From NCBI RefSeq assembly GCF_017814915.1, contig NZ_JAGIPZ010000002.1:465084-529083 (forward strand): DNA of 64,000 nucleotides. Direction: 5' to 3'. The notes below the pieces were generated by a model. That model saw only the letters and a list, made by a program, of their open reading frames with translations. It had not been told where the DNA came from and made no database searches. This document shows positions 1 to 8,704 of the stretch, in pieces. The position numbers and the translations under genes were made by a program. The stretch is from Herbaspirillum sp. LeCh32-8. Its GTDB lineage: Bacteria; Pseudomonadota; Gammaproteobacteria; Burkholderiales; Burkholderiaceae_D. Position 1 is the first letter of the stretch, and the number at the start of each line of letters is the position of its first letter.

Positions 1-213
1 CGCGGCGCAGAAGCGCTGGCCGAACATGCGCAAAACGTGCTGGGCTGCGGCTTCCATGAAACCAGCGCCGACGGACAGTTCACGCTGGAGCCGGTCTATT
101 GCCTCGGCCAGTGCGCCTGCGGCCCCAACATCGTGATCGACGAGGAGCTGCACGCCCGTGTCGGCGCCGACAAATTCCAGCGGCTGGTGCAGGCCAAGCG
201 GGAGGCGACATGA
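1..213 (+). CDS. fdsG: NAD-dependent formate dehydrogenase gamma subunit, 3' part
   Basis: Only the last 70 codons lie in the window; the frame is open from base 1 to a TGA at 211-213. The segment CLGQCACGPN carries the last two cysteines of a NuoE-type [2Fe-2S] site. In this family the gamma subunit passes electrons between the alpha subunit and the FMN/NAD-binding beta subunit of the cytoplasmic formate dehydrogenase. The stop overlaps the fdsB start (ATGA), so the two are probably translationally coupled. The assignment rests on this motif and on the operon that follows. Confidence 0.9.
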   Translation, partial: RGAEALAEHAQNVLGCGFHETSADGQFTLEPVYCLGQCACGPNIVIDEELHARVGADKFQRLVQAKREAT

Positions 214-1778
214 GCGCCGATCTCAACAACGCCATCACCGTCTACGTCCCGCGCGACTCCACCGCGCTGGCGCTGGGCGCCAATGACGTGGCCGCGGCCA
301 TCGTCGCCGAGGCCGGCAAGCGCGGCATCAACGTCAACCTGGTGCGCAACGGATCGCGCGGCATGTTCTGGCTGGAGCCGCTGGTCGAGGTAGCCACCAC
401 GGCAGGCCGCATCGGTTACGGCCCGGTCGAGGCCGGCGATGTGGCATGCCTGTTCGATGCCAATTTCCTGAGCGGCGGCGAGCATCCACTTAAGCAGGGC
501 GAGGTCGACGCCTTGCCCTACCTGAAGAACCAGGAGCGCCTGACCTTTGCCCGCGTCGGCATTACCGATCCGGTTTCGCTCGACGATTATCTGGCGCACG
601 AGGGCTACGCCGGCCTGACCCGCGCGCTGGCCATGGAGCCCGAAGCGATCGTCCAGGCCGTGCTCGACTCCGGCCTGCGCGGGCGCGGCGGCGCGGCCTT
701 TCCGACCGGCATCAAGTGGCAGACCGTGGCCGGCGCCAAGGCCGACCGCAAGTACGTGGTGTGCAATGCCGACGAGGGCGACTCCGGCACCTTCTCCGAC
801 CGCATGGTGATGGAAGACGACCCGTTCATGCTGATCGAGGGCATGACGATTGCCGGCCTCGCCGTAGGTGCCACGCACGGTTACGTGTATGTGCGTTCCG
901 AATATCCGCACGCCATCGCCACCCTGAACGAAGCCATCGCCATCGCCGAGCAGCGCGGCTACCTGGGCGACGACATCCAGGGCTCCGGCAGGCAGTTTCA
1001 CCTGGAGGTGCGCAAGGGCGCCGGCGCCTACATCTGCGGCGAAGAAACCGCCATGCTGGAAAGCCTGGAAGGCAAGCGCGGCGTGGTGCGCGCCAAGCCG
1101 CCGCTGCCGGCACTGGAGGGCCTGTTCGGCAAGCCGACGGTGATCAACAACCTGATCTCGCTGGCGTCCGTGCCCATCATCCTGGCGCGCGGCGCGGACT
1201 TCTACAAGAACTACGGCGTGGGCCGCTCGATGGGCACGTTGCCGTTCCAGCTGGCCGGCAACATCAAACACGGCGGCCTGGTGGAGAAAGCCTTCGGCCT
1301 GACGTTGCGCCAGCTGCTGGAAGACTTCGGCGGCGGCAGCGAGAGCGGCCGCGCCATCCGTGCGGTGCAGATGGGCGGCCCGCTGGGCGCCTACATGCCG
1401 CCAAGCCAGTTCGACACGCCGCTGGACTACGAGGCCTTCGCCGCCATCGGCGCCATGATCGGCCACGGCGGCCTGGTGGCCTTCGACGATACGGTGGACA
1501 TGGCCAGGCAGGCGCGCTACGCGATGGAGTTCTGCGCGGTGGAATCCTGCGGCAAGTGCACGCCGTGCCGCATCGGCTCGACCCGCGGGGTGGAGGTGAT
1601 CGACAAGATCATCGCCAACCAGGAGCGGGCGCAGCAAGTGCACCTGCTGCGCAGCCTGTGCGACACCATGGTCAACGGCTCGCTGTGCGCCATGGGCGGC
1701 ATGACGCCGTTCCCGGTGCTGTCGGCGCTGAACCACTTCCCGGAAGACTTCGGCACGCCCCATGAGAAGGCGGCCTGA
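210..1778 (+). CDS. fdsB: NAD-dependent formate dehydrogenase beta subunit
   Basis: This 522-residue NuoF/HoxF-like flavoprotein subunit carries FMN and one [4Fe-4S] cluster and reduces NAD+ with electrons from formate. The start chosen is the ATG inside the ATGA overlap with fdsG (MSADLNNAI); the same frame stays open further upstream, but that region belongs to fdsG. Visible motifs are an N-terminal thioredoxin-like region, the glycine-rich nucleotide segment GRGGAAFPTG, the flavin-site segment GAGAYICGEETA, and a C-terminal cluster motif ESCGKCTPCRIG followed by a fourth Cys in RSLCDTM. The gene lies in the order fdsG-fdsB-fdsA known from Cupriavidus-type enzymes. Confidence 0.96.
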   Translation: MSADLNNAITVYVPRDSTALALGANDVAAAIVAEAGKRGINVNLVRNGSRGMFWLEPLVEVATTAGRIGYGPVEAGDVACLFDANFLSGGEHPLKQGEVDALPYLKNQERLTFARVGITDPVSLDDYLAHEGYAGLTRALAMEPEAIVQAVLDSGLRGRGGAAFPTGIKWQTVAGAKADRKYVVCNADEGDSGTFSDRMVMEDDPFMLIEGMTIAGLAVGATHGYVYVRSEYPHAIATLNEAIAIAEQRGYLGDDIQGSGRQFHLEVRKGAGAYICGEETAMLESLEGKRGVVRAKPPLPALEGLFGKPTVINNLISLASVPIILARGADFYKNYGVGRSMGTLPFQLAGNIKHGGLVEKAFGLTLRQLLEDFGGGSESGRAIRAVQMGGPLGAYMPPSQFDTPLDYEAFAAIGAMIGHGGLVAFDDTVDMARQARYAMEFCAVESCGKCTPCRIGSTRGVEVIDKIIANQERAQQVHLLRSLCDTMVNGSLCAMGGMTPFPVLSALNHFPEDFGTPHEKAA

Positions 1779-1808
1779 TCCACTTATCGCATTGCGGAGG
1801 TTTGCATC

Positions 1809-4682
1809 ATGAATCAGCTTAACGAAACCGATTACGGCACCCCGGCGCGGGTGTCCGAACAGGAAGTCACGCTGGAGATCGACGGCGTATCGATCACGGT
1901 GCCGGCCGGCACCTCGGTCATGCGCGCCTCGGTCGAGGCCGGCATCAACGTGCCCAAACTGTGCGCCACCGACAGCCTGGAGCCGTTCGGCTCCTGCCGC
2001 CTGTGCCTGGTGGAGATCGAGAAGGACGGCCGCAAGATGAAGGGCTATCCGGCCTCCTGCACCACGCCTTGCGAGCCGGGCATGAAGGTCAGCACCCAGA
2101 CGCCCAAGCTGGCCGAGATCCGCCGCGGCGTGATGGAGCTCTACATCTCCGACCATCCGCTGGATTGCCTGACCTGCCCCACCAACGGCAACTGCGAGCT
2201 GCAGGACATGGCCGGCGCCGTCGGCCTGCGCGAGGTACGTTACGGCTACGAGGGCGAGAATCACCTGGAGATGAAGAAGGACGAATCCAACCCGTACTTC
2301 ACCTACGATCCGTCCAAGTGCATCGTCTGCAACCGCTGCGTGCGCGCCTGCGAAGAGACGCAGGGCACCTTCGCGCTGACCATCAACGGCCGCGGCTTCG
2401 AGTCGCGCGTGTCGGCCGGGCAGATGGACAGTTTCATGGAGTCCGAGTGCGTCTCCTGCGGCGCCTGCGTGGAGGCCTGCCCGACCGCCACGCTCACCGA
2501 GAAGAGCGTGATCATGATGGGCCAGGCCAAGCAGAGCGCGGTCACCACCTGCGCCTACTGCGGCGTGGGCTGCTCGTTCAAGGCCGAGATGAAGGGCAAC
2601 GAGGTAGTGCGCATGGTGCCGTACAAGGACGGCCAGGCCAACCACGGCCACTCCTGCGTGAAGGGACGCTTCGCCTGGGGTTACGCAACCCACAAGGATC
2701 GCATCCTCAACCCGATGATCCGCAAGAGCATCAATGACCCGTGGCAAGAGGTGTCGTGGGAGGAAGCGCTGGCGTATGCGGCCAGCGAGTTCCGCCGCAT
2801 CCAGGCCAAGCACGGCAAGGATTCCATCGGCGGCATCACGTCCTCGCGTTGCACCAACGAAGAAACCTACCTGGTGCAAAAGCTGGTGCGCGCCGCCTTC
2901 GGCAACAACAACGTCGACACCTGCGCGCGGGTATGCCACTCGCCCACCGGTTACGGCCTGAAGCAGACGCTGGGCGAGTCGGCCGGCACCCAGACCTTCG
3001 ACTCGGTGATGAAGTCGGACGTCATCATGATCATGGGCGCCAACCCGGCCTCCGGCCACCCGGTGTTTGCCTCGCAGATCAAGCGCCGCGTGCGCCAGGG
3101 CGCCAAGCTGATCGTGATCGACCCGCGCTCGACCGAGATGGTGAAGTCGCCCCATGTGCAGGCCGACTACCACCTGAAGCTGCGCCCCGGCACCAACACC
3201 GCCATCATTACCGCGCTGGCGCATGCCATCCTCTCCGAGGGGCTGCAGCAGGAGGATTACATCCAGGAGCGCTGCGACGTGAAGTCCTACGAGGACTGGA
3301 AGGCCTTCGTGCTGCGCCCGGACAATTCGCCCGAAGCCATGGCTGAAGTCACCGGCGTGCCGGCCGAGGCGATCCGCGGCGCCGCGCGGCTGTTCGCCAC
3401 CGGCGGCAACGCGGCCATCTATTACGGCCTGGGCGTGACCGAGCATGCACAGGGCTCGACCACCGTGATCGGCATCGCCAACCTGGCCATGTGCACCGGC
3501 AACGTCGGCCGTGAAGGCGTGGGCGTGAACCCGCTGCGCGGCCAGAACAATGTGCAGGGTTCGTGCGACATGGGTTCCTTCCCGCATGAGCTGCCGGGTT
3601 ACCGCCACATCTCGGACTCCACCGTGCGCGGCCAGTTCGAGCAAGCCTGGGGCGTGACGCTGAACCCTGAGCCGGGCCTGCGCATTCCCAACATGTTCGA
3701 CGCCGCGCTGGAGGGCAGCTTCAAGGGCCTGTACTGCGAGGGCGAGGACATCGTGCAGTCCGACCCCAACACCCAGCACGTGGCCGCCGCGCTGCAGTCG
3801 ATGGAATGCATCGTGGTGCAGGACCTGTTCCTGAACGAAACGGCCAAGTACGCCCACGTGTTCCTGCCGGGTTCTTCCTTCCTGGAAAAGGACGGCACCT
3901 TCACCAACGCCGAGCGCCGCATCTCGCGCGTGCGCAAGGTGATGCCGGCCAAGGCCGGCAAGTCGGACTGGGAAGTTACGGTGGCGCTGGCCGAAGCGCT
4001 GGGTTACCCGATGCCGTACAATCATCCCTCGGAAATCATGGATGAAATCGCCGCGCTGACGCCAAGTTTCCACGGGGTCAGCTACGCCAAGCTGGAGAAG
4101 CTGGGCAGCATCCAATGGCCGTGCAACGACGCCGCGCCGAAAGGCACGCCGATCATGCACATCGGCAGCTTCATCCGCGGCAAGGGCAAGTTCCTCAACA
4201 CGCAATACTTCGCCACCGACGAGAAGGTGACGCAGCGCTATCCGCTGATCCTGACCACTGGTCGCATCCTGTCGCAGTACAACGTCGGCGCGCAGACGCG
4301 CCGCACCGAGAACTCGCAGTGGCATAGCGAGGACGTGCTGGAAATCCACCCGCACGACGCCGAGGATCGCGGCATTCGCGAAGGCGACTGGGTCGGCATC
4401 GAGTCGCGCGCGGGCCAAACCGTGCTGCGCGCGACCGTGAGCGAGAAGGTGCAGCCGGGCGTGGTGTACACCACCTTCCACTTCCCGGAGTCGGGCGCCA
4501 ACGTGATCACCACCGACAACTCGGACTGGGCCACCAATTGCCCCGAGTACAAGGTGACGGCGGTGCAGGTGCTGCCGGTGACGCAACCGTCGGAATGGCA
4601 GCGCCACTACCAGCGCTTCAACCGCGAGCAGCTGGATTTGTTGAAGGGGGAGAAGGCGGCGGAGCCGTTGGTGACGAAGTGA
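1809..4682 (+). CDS. fdsA: NAD-dependent formate dehydrogenase alpha (catalytic) subunit
   Basis: This 957-residue molybdenum/bis-MGD enzyme oxidises formate to CO2. In order it has an N-terminal NuoG-like [2Fe-2S] ferredoxin domain (Cys from about residue 51), a GNCELQ His/Cys cluster region near 127-130, two ferredoxin motifs (CIVCNRCVRAC and CVSCGACVEAC), then the molybdopterin oxidoreductase domain starting with a CAYCGVGC [4Fe-4S] motif near 248. The molybdenum ligand is Cys376, followed by His377 (ARVCHSPT), so this is a cysteine enzyme and not a selenocysteine enzyme. A strong GGAGG lies 8 bases before the ATG. The gap to fdsB is 30 bp. Confidence 0.97.
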   Translation: MNQLNETDYGTPARVSEQEVTLEIDGVSITVPAGTSVMRASVEAGINVPKLCATDSLEPFGSCRLCLVEIEKDGRKMKGYPASCTTPCEPGMKVSTQTPKLAEIRRGVMELYISDHPLDCLTCPTNGNCELQDMAGAVGLREVRYGYEGENHLEMKKDESNPYFTYDPSKCIVCNRCVRACEETQGTFALTINGRGFESRVSAGQMDSFMESECVSCGACVEACPTATLTEKSVIMMGQAKQSAVTTCAYCGVGCSFKAEMKGNEVVRMVPYKDGQANHGHSCVKGRFAWGYATHKDRILNPMIRKSINDPWQEVSWEEALAYAASEFRRIQAKHGKDSIGGITSSRCTNEETYLVQKLVRAAFGNNNVDTCARVCHSPTGYGLKQTLGESAGTQTFDSVMKSDVIMIMGANPASGHPVFASQIKRRVRQGAKLIVIDPRSTEMVKSPHVQADYHLKLRPGTNTAIITALAHAILSEGLQQEDYIQERCDVKSYEDWKAFVLRPDNSPEAMAEVTGVPAEAIRGAARLFATGGNAAIYYGLGVTEHAQGSTTVIGIANLAMCTGNVGREGVGVNPLRGQNNVQGSCDMGSFPHELPGYRHISDSTVRGQFEQAWGVTLNPEPGLRIPNMFDAALEGSFKGLYCEGEDIVQSDPNTQHVAAALQSMECIVVQDLFLNETAKYAHVFLPGSSFLEKDGTFTNAERRISRVRKVMPAKAGKSDWEVTVALAEALGYPMPYNHPSEIMDEIAALTPSFHGVSYAKLEKLGSIQWPCNDAAPKGTPIMHIGSFIRGKGKFLNTQYFATDEKVTQRYPLILTTGRILSQYNVGAQTRRTENSQWHSEDVLEIHPHDAEDRGIREGDWVGIESRAGQTVLRATVSEKVQPGVVYTTFHFPESGANVITTDNSDWATNCPEYKVTAVQVLPVTQPSEWQRHYQRFNREQLDLLKGEKAAEPLVTK

Positions 4683-4751
4683 CAGGCTGATGCGGTAGTG
4701 ACGCGCCCCGCAGTATTGGTACTGTGCTCACATCCCGCTGCTGTCGACATA

Positions 4752-4853
4752 TCACCCGTCATCCCGGCGCAGGCCGGGATCCAGCGTCGTTCAACGGCCG
4801 TTGAATCACAGCGAACGCCACTGGGTTGCGGCCTTCGCCGCAACGACAGGGTT
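4752..4853. repeat. inverted pair of a dispersed REP-like repeat, copy 1
   Basis: The gap between fdsA and fdhD holds two roughly 35-base units facing each other. The left unit contains CCCGGCGCAGGCCGGGATCC followed by CAGCGTCGTT. The right unit, read on the minus strand, contains GTTGCGGCGAAGGCCGCAAC followed by CCAGTGGCGTT. Similar paired units occur at 38839-38950 and 51926-52038. Each unit is itself a small hairpin. The element interrupts the fds operon and could act as an mRNA processing or partial termination structure; that role is inference. Confidence 0.75.
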
Positions 4854-4926
4854 ATACGGATCGGCCGCGATTTATCCGCATTATTTGTCAGCATCGTTAC
4901 ATCATTGAACAGAACCGCAGGAAGGC

Positions 4927-5772
4927 ATGAACGCACGCACCACCCCAAGCCCGAACATCGACGAAACCACCGGCGACTACGCCACCTCCGCTCGCGTCCA
5001 GGTAGACCGCTGGCGCGACGGCAAGCGTGAGACGGTGGACGACGTCGTCGCCGAGGAAGTGCCGATCGCGCTGGAATACAACGGCATCTCGCACGCCGTG
5101 ATGATGGCCACGCCGGCCGACCTGGAAGACTTCGCGCTCGGCTTCTCGCTGACCGAAGGCATCGTCGCCGATCCGAGCGAGTTGTATGAATGTGAAGTGG
5201 TGAGCGGCTGTGAAGGCGTGCAGGTGCAGATGCGCATCGCCACCGAACGCTTCGTGGCCTTGAAGGAAAAACGCCGCAACCTGACGGGCCGCACCGGCTG
5301 CGGCCTGTGCGGCGCCGAGACGCTGGAACAGGCGGTGCGTCATCCCAAGGCGGTGGCCGCCGGCGGCGCCGGCTTCACCATCACGCAGATTCACGCCGCG
5401 CTGGAAGCAATGCAAGGCGGCCAGCAACTGCAGCAACTCACCGGCGCCACCCACGCCGCGGCCTGGCTGGGCACCGACGGCAAGATTGCCCTGGTGCGCG
5501 AGGACGTCGGCCGCCACAACGCGCTGGACAAGCTAATCGGCGCGCTGGCCGAGGACGGAGCCGACTTTTCGCAGGGCGCGGCGATCATCACCAGCCGCGC
5601 CAGCTACGAGATGGTGCAAAAGGCGGCAACGGTGGGCATCGGCTTCATCGCCGCCATCTCGGCACCGACCGCGTTGGCGATCAGGCTGGCCGAAGAGACC
5701 GACGTCACGCTGCTGGGCTTCGTGCGCAAGCAGGGCCACGTGGTCTATGCAAGGCCGCACCGGTTGCGCTGA
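4927..5772 (+). CDS. fdhD: Formate dehydrogenase accessory sulfurtransferase FdhD (FdsC)
   Basis: The 281-residue protein delivers sulfur from a cysteine desulfurase to the bis-MGD cofactor, which formate dehydrogenase needs for activity. It contains the family's CxxC motif (Cys125 and Cys128 in TGCGLCGAE) and the conserved DVGRHNALDKLIG segment. AGGAAGG lies just upstream of the ATG. Its place between fdsA and fdsD matches the fdsGBACD gene order of Cupriavidus, where this gene is called fdsC. The 244-bp gap before it is longer than elsewhere in the operon and contains a repeat element. Confidence 0.95.
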   Translation: MNARTTPSPNIDETTGDYATSARVQVDRWRDGKRETVDDVVAEEVPIALEYNGISHAVMMATPADLEDFALGFSLTEGIVADPSELYECEVVSGCEGVQVQMRIATERFVALKEKRRNLTGRTGCGLCGAETLEQAVRHPKAVAAGGAGFTITQIHAALEAMQGGQQLQQLTGATHAAAWLGTDGKIALVREDVGRHNALDKLIGALAEDGADFSQGAAIITSRASYEMVQKAATVGIGFIAAISAPTALAIRLAEETDVTLLGFVRKQGHVVYARPHRLR

Positions 5773-5822
5773 ACGAGACAAAAGTCAATCAATAGATAAA
5801 ACCAGGACGCAGGAGACAGAAA

Positions 5823-6050
5823 ATGAACACCGAACACCTGATCAAGATGGCCAACCAGATCGGCAGCTTCTTCTCCACCATGCCCGACCACGAGCAGGCG
5901 GTGGCCGATTTGGCCTCGCACCTCAAGCGCTTCTGGGAGCCGCGCATGCGCAAGGCTTTCGTGGCGCATATTGAACAGACGCAGGGAGAAGGGCTGGATC
6001 CTATCGTGCTGGAGGCGGTGAGCAAGCATCTGCAGAAATTGGAAGCCTAG
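5823..6050 (+). CDS. fdsD: NAD-dependent formate dehydrogenase delta subunit
   Basis: This is a 75-residue acidic and helical protein beginning MNTEHLIKMANQIGSFF, typical of the small FdsD subunit that ends fds operons. Its exact role is poorly defined; it has been linked to assembly or stability of the complex. An AGGAG lies 7-8 bases before the ATG. The 50-bp gap to fdhD supports cotranscription. It is the last gene of the operon and converges with the minus-strand gene ending at 6086. Confidence 0.92.
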   Translation: MNTEHLIKMANQIGSFFSTMPDHEQAVADLASHLKRFWEPRMRKAFVAHIEQTQGEGLDPIVLEAVSKHLQKLEA

Positions 6051-6085
6051 CTTGCGCTGTTCTCCGATGCTGCAGCATGGCACCT

Positions 6086-6586
6086 CTAGCGTTGCGGCGT
6101 GTCAGGAAACATCGTCGCGGGGGCTGCGCAGCCATAGGCTCTGATGCGGTTAAGCAGTTGATTAACTGGCTCCCGCTTCAAGATATCGGTGCGCAGCACG
6201 GAAGCCGACAGACCTGAATTTCTTAACTCTTGCGTCAAGCCGTAGAAATCCGCGGGTGATAACTGACGTATCCCACATGCGGCATAAAGGCGTGCTTCGG
6301 GTGATGCTGTGGGGGAGCTCAATATCCTCGTCAATGTTGCCAAGGCACCATCCGATTGCATGATGGCCCGGTAACGTACTTCCCCCTCACTGATGTGAGC
6401 GACGAAACCTACCTGTCCAAGGGCGAAGACGTTGGTCTTCTCAAAGACTGTTATCTCGCTGGCAGGGATTTCACCAGCTTGCGCCAGCAATGCTGGATAA
6501 GCGAAGGCCGCAATCATGAGGCATTTTCTATATGAGAAGCGCCTCAATGCTTCATTGATCAATCGGTTCATGGGTTTTCGGTTCAT
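6086..6586 (-). CDS. MchS3-like small secreted protein of the microcin locus
   Basis: The 166-residue protein has a hydrophobic N-terminal segment (about 20-37, ending LLAQAGE) that looks like a signal peptide or membrane anchor. It is followed by a compact domain with the pattern GEVRYRAIMQS...ARLYAACGIRQLSPADF. That pattern resembles a small family I recall as MchS3, found in microcin gene clusters; the match is from memory and needs a profile search. It is the last gene of the island, 9 bp after the exporter gene. A second in-frame ATG at 6571 is possible, and neither start has a strong ribosome site. The function is unknown; a role in export, maturation or self-protection is inference. 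Confidence 0.6.
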   Translation of the reverse strand: MNRKPMNRLINEALRRFSYRKCLMIAAFAYPALLAQAGEIPASEITVFEKTNVFALGQVGFVAHISEGEVRYRAIMQSDGALATLTRILSSPTASPEARLYAACGIRQLSPADFYGLTQELRNSGLSASVLRTDILKREPVNQLLNRIRAYGCAAPATMFPDTPQR

Positions 6587-6595
6587 GGTTTTTTC

Positions 6596-8704
6596 TTAAG
6601 CCGAGATGCGCCGGGCATCACGATTGATTTCCTCCAGTCTGCCGTTTTGGATTGACACTACACGTTCAGCAGCGGCAATGGTCTCGGGCCGGTGGGCGAT
6701 CACAATTCTTGTCGTTCGCATCTGCGCCAGGGCCGCATTAACTCGCCGTTCGTTATCCACGTCCAGATGGCTGGTGGCTTCATCCAGCGCCAGAATCCGA
6801 GGTTGTTTGTACAGGGCTCGCGCGAGGAGAATTCTCTGTTTTTGCCCGCCGGACAATGTGCTTCCCATGTCTCCCACCAACGTTTGATATCCCATCGGCA
6901 TGGCCGCAATTTCGTCGTGAATTGCCGCCAGGGTTGCGCATTGCTGGACGCGCTGCGTGTCGAGCGGGGACGAGAAAAATGCGATGTTGTCCAGGATTGA
7001 GCCCGCCAGCAAGGTGTCGTCCTGCATGACTGTGCCGATCAATTTCCTGTAGTGCTGAAGGCCGATGTGGCGAATGGGAATTCCGTCGATATAAATTTCA
7101 CCTTCGGTTGGAACGATCAAGCCCAGGATAATTTTGCAGAGTGTGCTCTTTCCAGAGCCGCTTGGGCCAGTGATGGCCAGCGATTGTCCCGCCGGAATCT
7201 CCAGGCTGACGCCATCCACGATCCAGGGTTCGCCCTCTGCGTAGCGAAAGCGAATGTTGCGCAGGGTAATGTCACCTTTCAGTCTGTCGATATCCGATTC
7301 AATTGCGGCGCTTTCTTCCACTGGTTCCATGACGATGTCGGCCAGTCTTTCTGCATGCATGTTCAGCATTTTCAGATTGATCGCCAAATCGACAAGGGTG
7401 AACATGCGGCTGGAGAACGTTGATGCATAGCTGCTGAAGGCCATCAACATGCCGACCGTCAGGGTGTTCTGCATGATCAGTCCGGCCCCCAGATAAAACA
7501 GCGCCAGGCCTTGTGCACCGAAGATCGCAGTATTGGAAAGTTTGAACAGGATGCCCAGTTTTTGGGTTCGCACATCTCGATTGAGGACATCCTGTTTCAG
7601 GTTCTGCCAGCGGGCGCAGCGTTCCGCCTCGCGTCCAAAGAGCTTGACGGGAATGGAGGCACGTACGCTCTCAAGGAAATACGTATTTTCCTTGGCGGCC
7701 AGTAGCAGCCGCTCCTGGGAGGCTTCGCGAAACGGGCCGTAGAAGAAACTTCGTAGCAGAACGTACGCCAGCACGGCGATCAAGACGACAACGCTTAGTT
7801 TCGGGCTATAGAGCAACATCATGCCCAGCGCCAGCAGTGCCATCAGGCCATCCAGTGCGCTTTCGGCAAACAAGCTGGTTAACGTGGATTGGATGGTGCC
7901 GATGCTGCCGAAGCGGGAGACGATGTCGCCGATATGCCGCTTCTGAAAATACACCGCAGGCAACCGGCACAGATGTGCGAACACCCTGGTGCTCCATTGA
8001 AAGCTGATATCCATGCTCCAGCGCATTAGGAGCCAGCTTCTTCCCAATCCGATAATCGTCTGGATAACCAGCATCAGGCCGAAGCCAATCACCAGGACCG
8101 AGAGCAGGTCACGATCGCCGCTGACGATGACTTCGTCGATGACGAATTGATTGAACAAAGGCGCGCACACAGCGATTGCCTCTAATCCAAGCGCCAGGAC
8201 AATGGCCTGAACGGCAGCAGTGCGCAGGCCGGAGATGCGGCCAGTCAACTGCTTGATGGAAAGCTGCTTGCGTTCGTCGCCAGGTATGAATTCCGCCGTA
8301 GGCGTCAGTTCAAGGGCCACACCGGTGAAATTGCCCGAAATGGCCTGTAGGGGTAATGTGACTTCTCCCAGTGACGGATTGAGAATGGTGACGCGTTGCT
8401 GGCCCAACAGGTTCCTGTACACCCTTTTCATCACTACAAAGTGATTCAAGTTCCAGTGCAGGATGCACGGCGTTTTCAGGTGGCCAAGCGTTTCCAGTTC
8501 CACGCGCAGCGGTCGCGCCGCCAGATGCAGACTTGAGGCGCAGCGCATCAACTGCGCAAGGGTGGCGCCATTAGCGCTGACCAGGAAGCGCCGTCGCAGA
8601 TCGGCCAGGTCGAGATGATGACCATGGTAGCTGGCGACCATGGCCAGGCAGGCCAGGCCGCACTCGCTGGTTTCGGTTTGTCGTATGAAACGCATCAGGC
8701 TCAC
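6596..8704 (-). CDS. Peptidase C39-containing ABC exporter (microcin/bacteriocin processing transporter)
   Basis: The 702-residue CvaB-type inner membrane exporter should cut a double-glycine leader and export the peptide with an HlyD adaptor and TolC. The N-terminal C39 domain has Cys15 (TSECGLACL) and His88 (LNHFVV). The third triad position, normally Asp in a DPA/DPS context, is Asn109 here (ILNPSLG). About six membrane helices span roughly 160-440. The ATPase domain shows Walker A GPSGSGKST (513-521), signature LSGGQ (617-621) and Walker B ILALDE (637-642). It overlaps the upstream DUF3857 gene by 4 bp. A single such gene beside a leader peptide gene supports bacteriocin export over a general type I substrate. 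Confidence 0.93.
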   Translation of the reverse strand: MSLMRFIRQTETSECGLACLAMVASYHGHHLDLADLRRRFLVSANGATLAQLMRCASSLHLAARPLRVELETLGHLKTPCILHWNLNHFVVMKRVYRNLLGQQRVTILNPSLGEVTLPLQAISGNFTGVALELTPTAEFIPGDERKQLSIKQLTGRISGLRTAAVQAIVLALGLEAIAVCAPLFNQFVIDEVIVSGDRDLLSVLVIGFGLMLVIQTIIGLGRSWLLMRWSMDISFQWSTRVFAHLCRLPAVYFQKRHIGDIVSRFGSIGTIQSTLTSLFAESALDGLMALLALGMMLLYSPKLSVVVLIAVLAYVLLRSFFYGPFREASQERLLLAAKENTYFLESVRASIPVKLFGREAERCARWQNLKQDVLNRDVRTQKLGILFKLSNTAIFGAQGLALFYLGAGLIMQNTLTVGMLMAFSSYASTFSSRMFTLVDLAINLKMLNMHAERLADIVMEPVEESAAIESDIDRLKGDITLRNIRFRYAEGEPWIVDGVSLEIPAGQSLAITGPSGSGKSTLCKIILGLIVPTEGEIYIDGIPIRHIGLQHYRKLIGTVMQDDTLLAGSILDNIAFFSSPLDTQRVQQCATLAAIHDEIAAMPMGYQTLVGDMGSTLSGGQKQRILLARALYKQPRILALDEATSHLDVDNERRVNAALAQMRTTRIVIAHRPETIAAAERVVSIQNGRLEEINRDARRISA

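Noticed and set aside
2920-2945. Possible selenocysteine site in fdsA
   Set aside because: The molybdenum ligand position is a TGC cysteine codon (Cys376); there is no in-frame TGA.
96-4607. A 1503-codon open frame on the minus strand across fdsB and fdsA
   Set aside because: It is an antisense shadow of high-GC coding DNA; the Arg/His/Ala-rich translation has no domain pattern, while the plus-strand genes show full family motifs.
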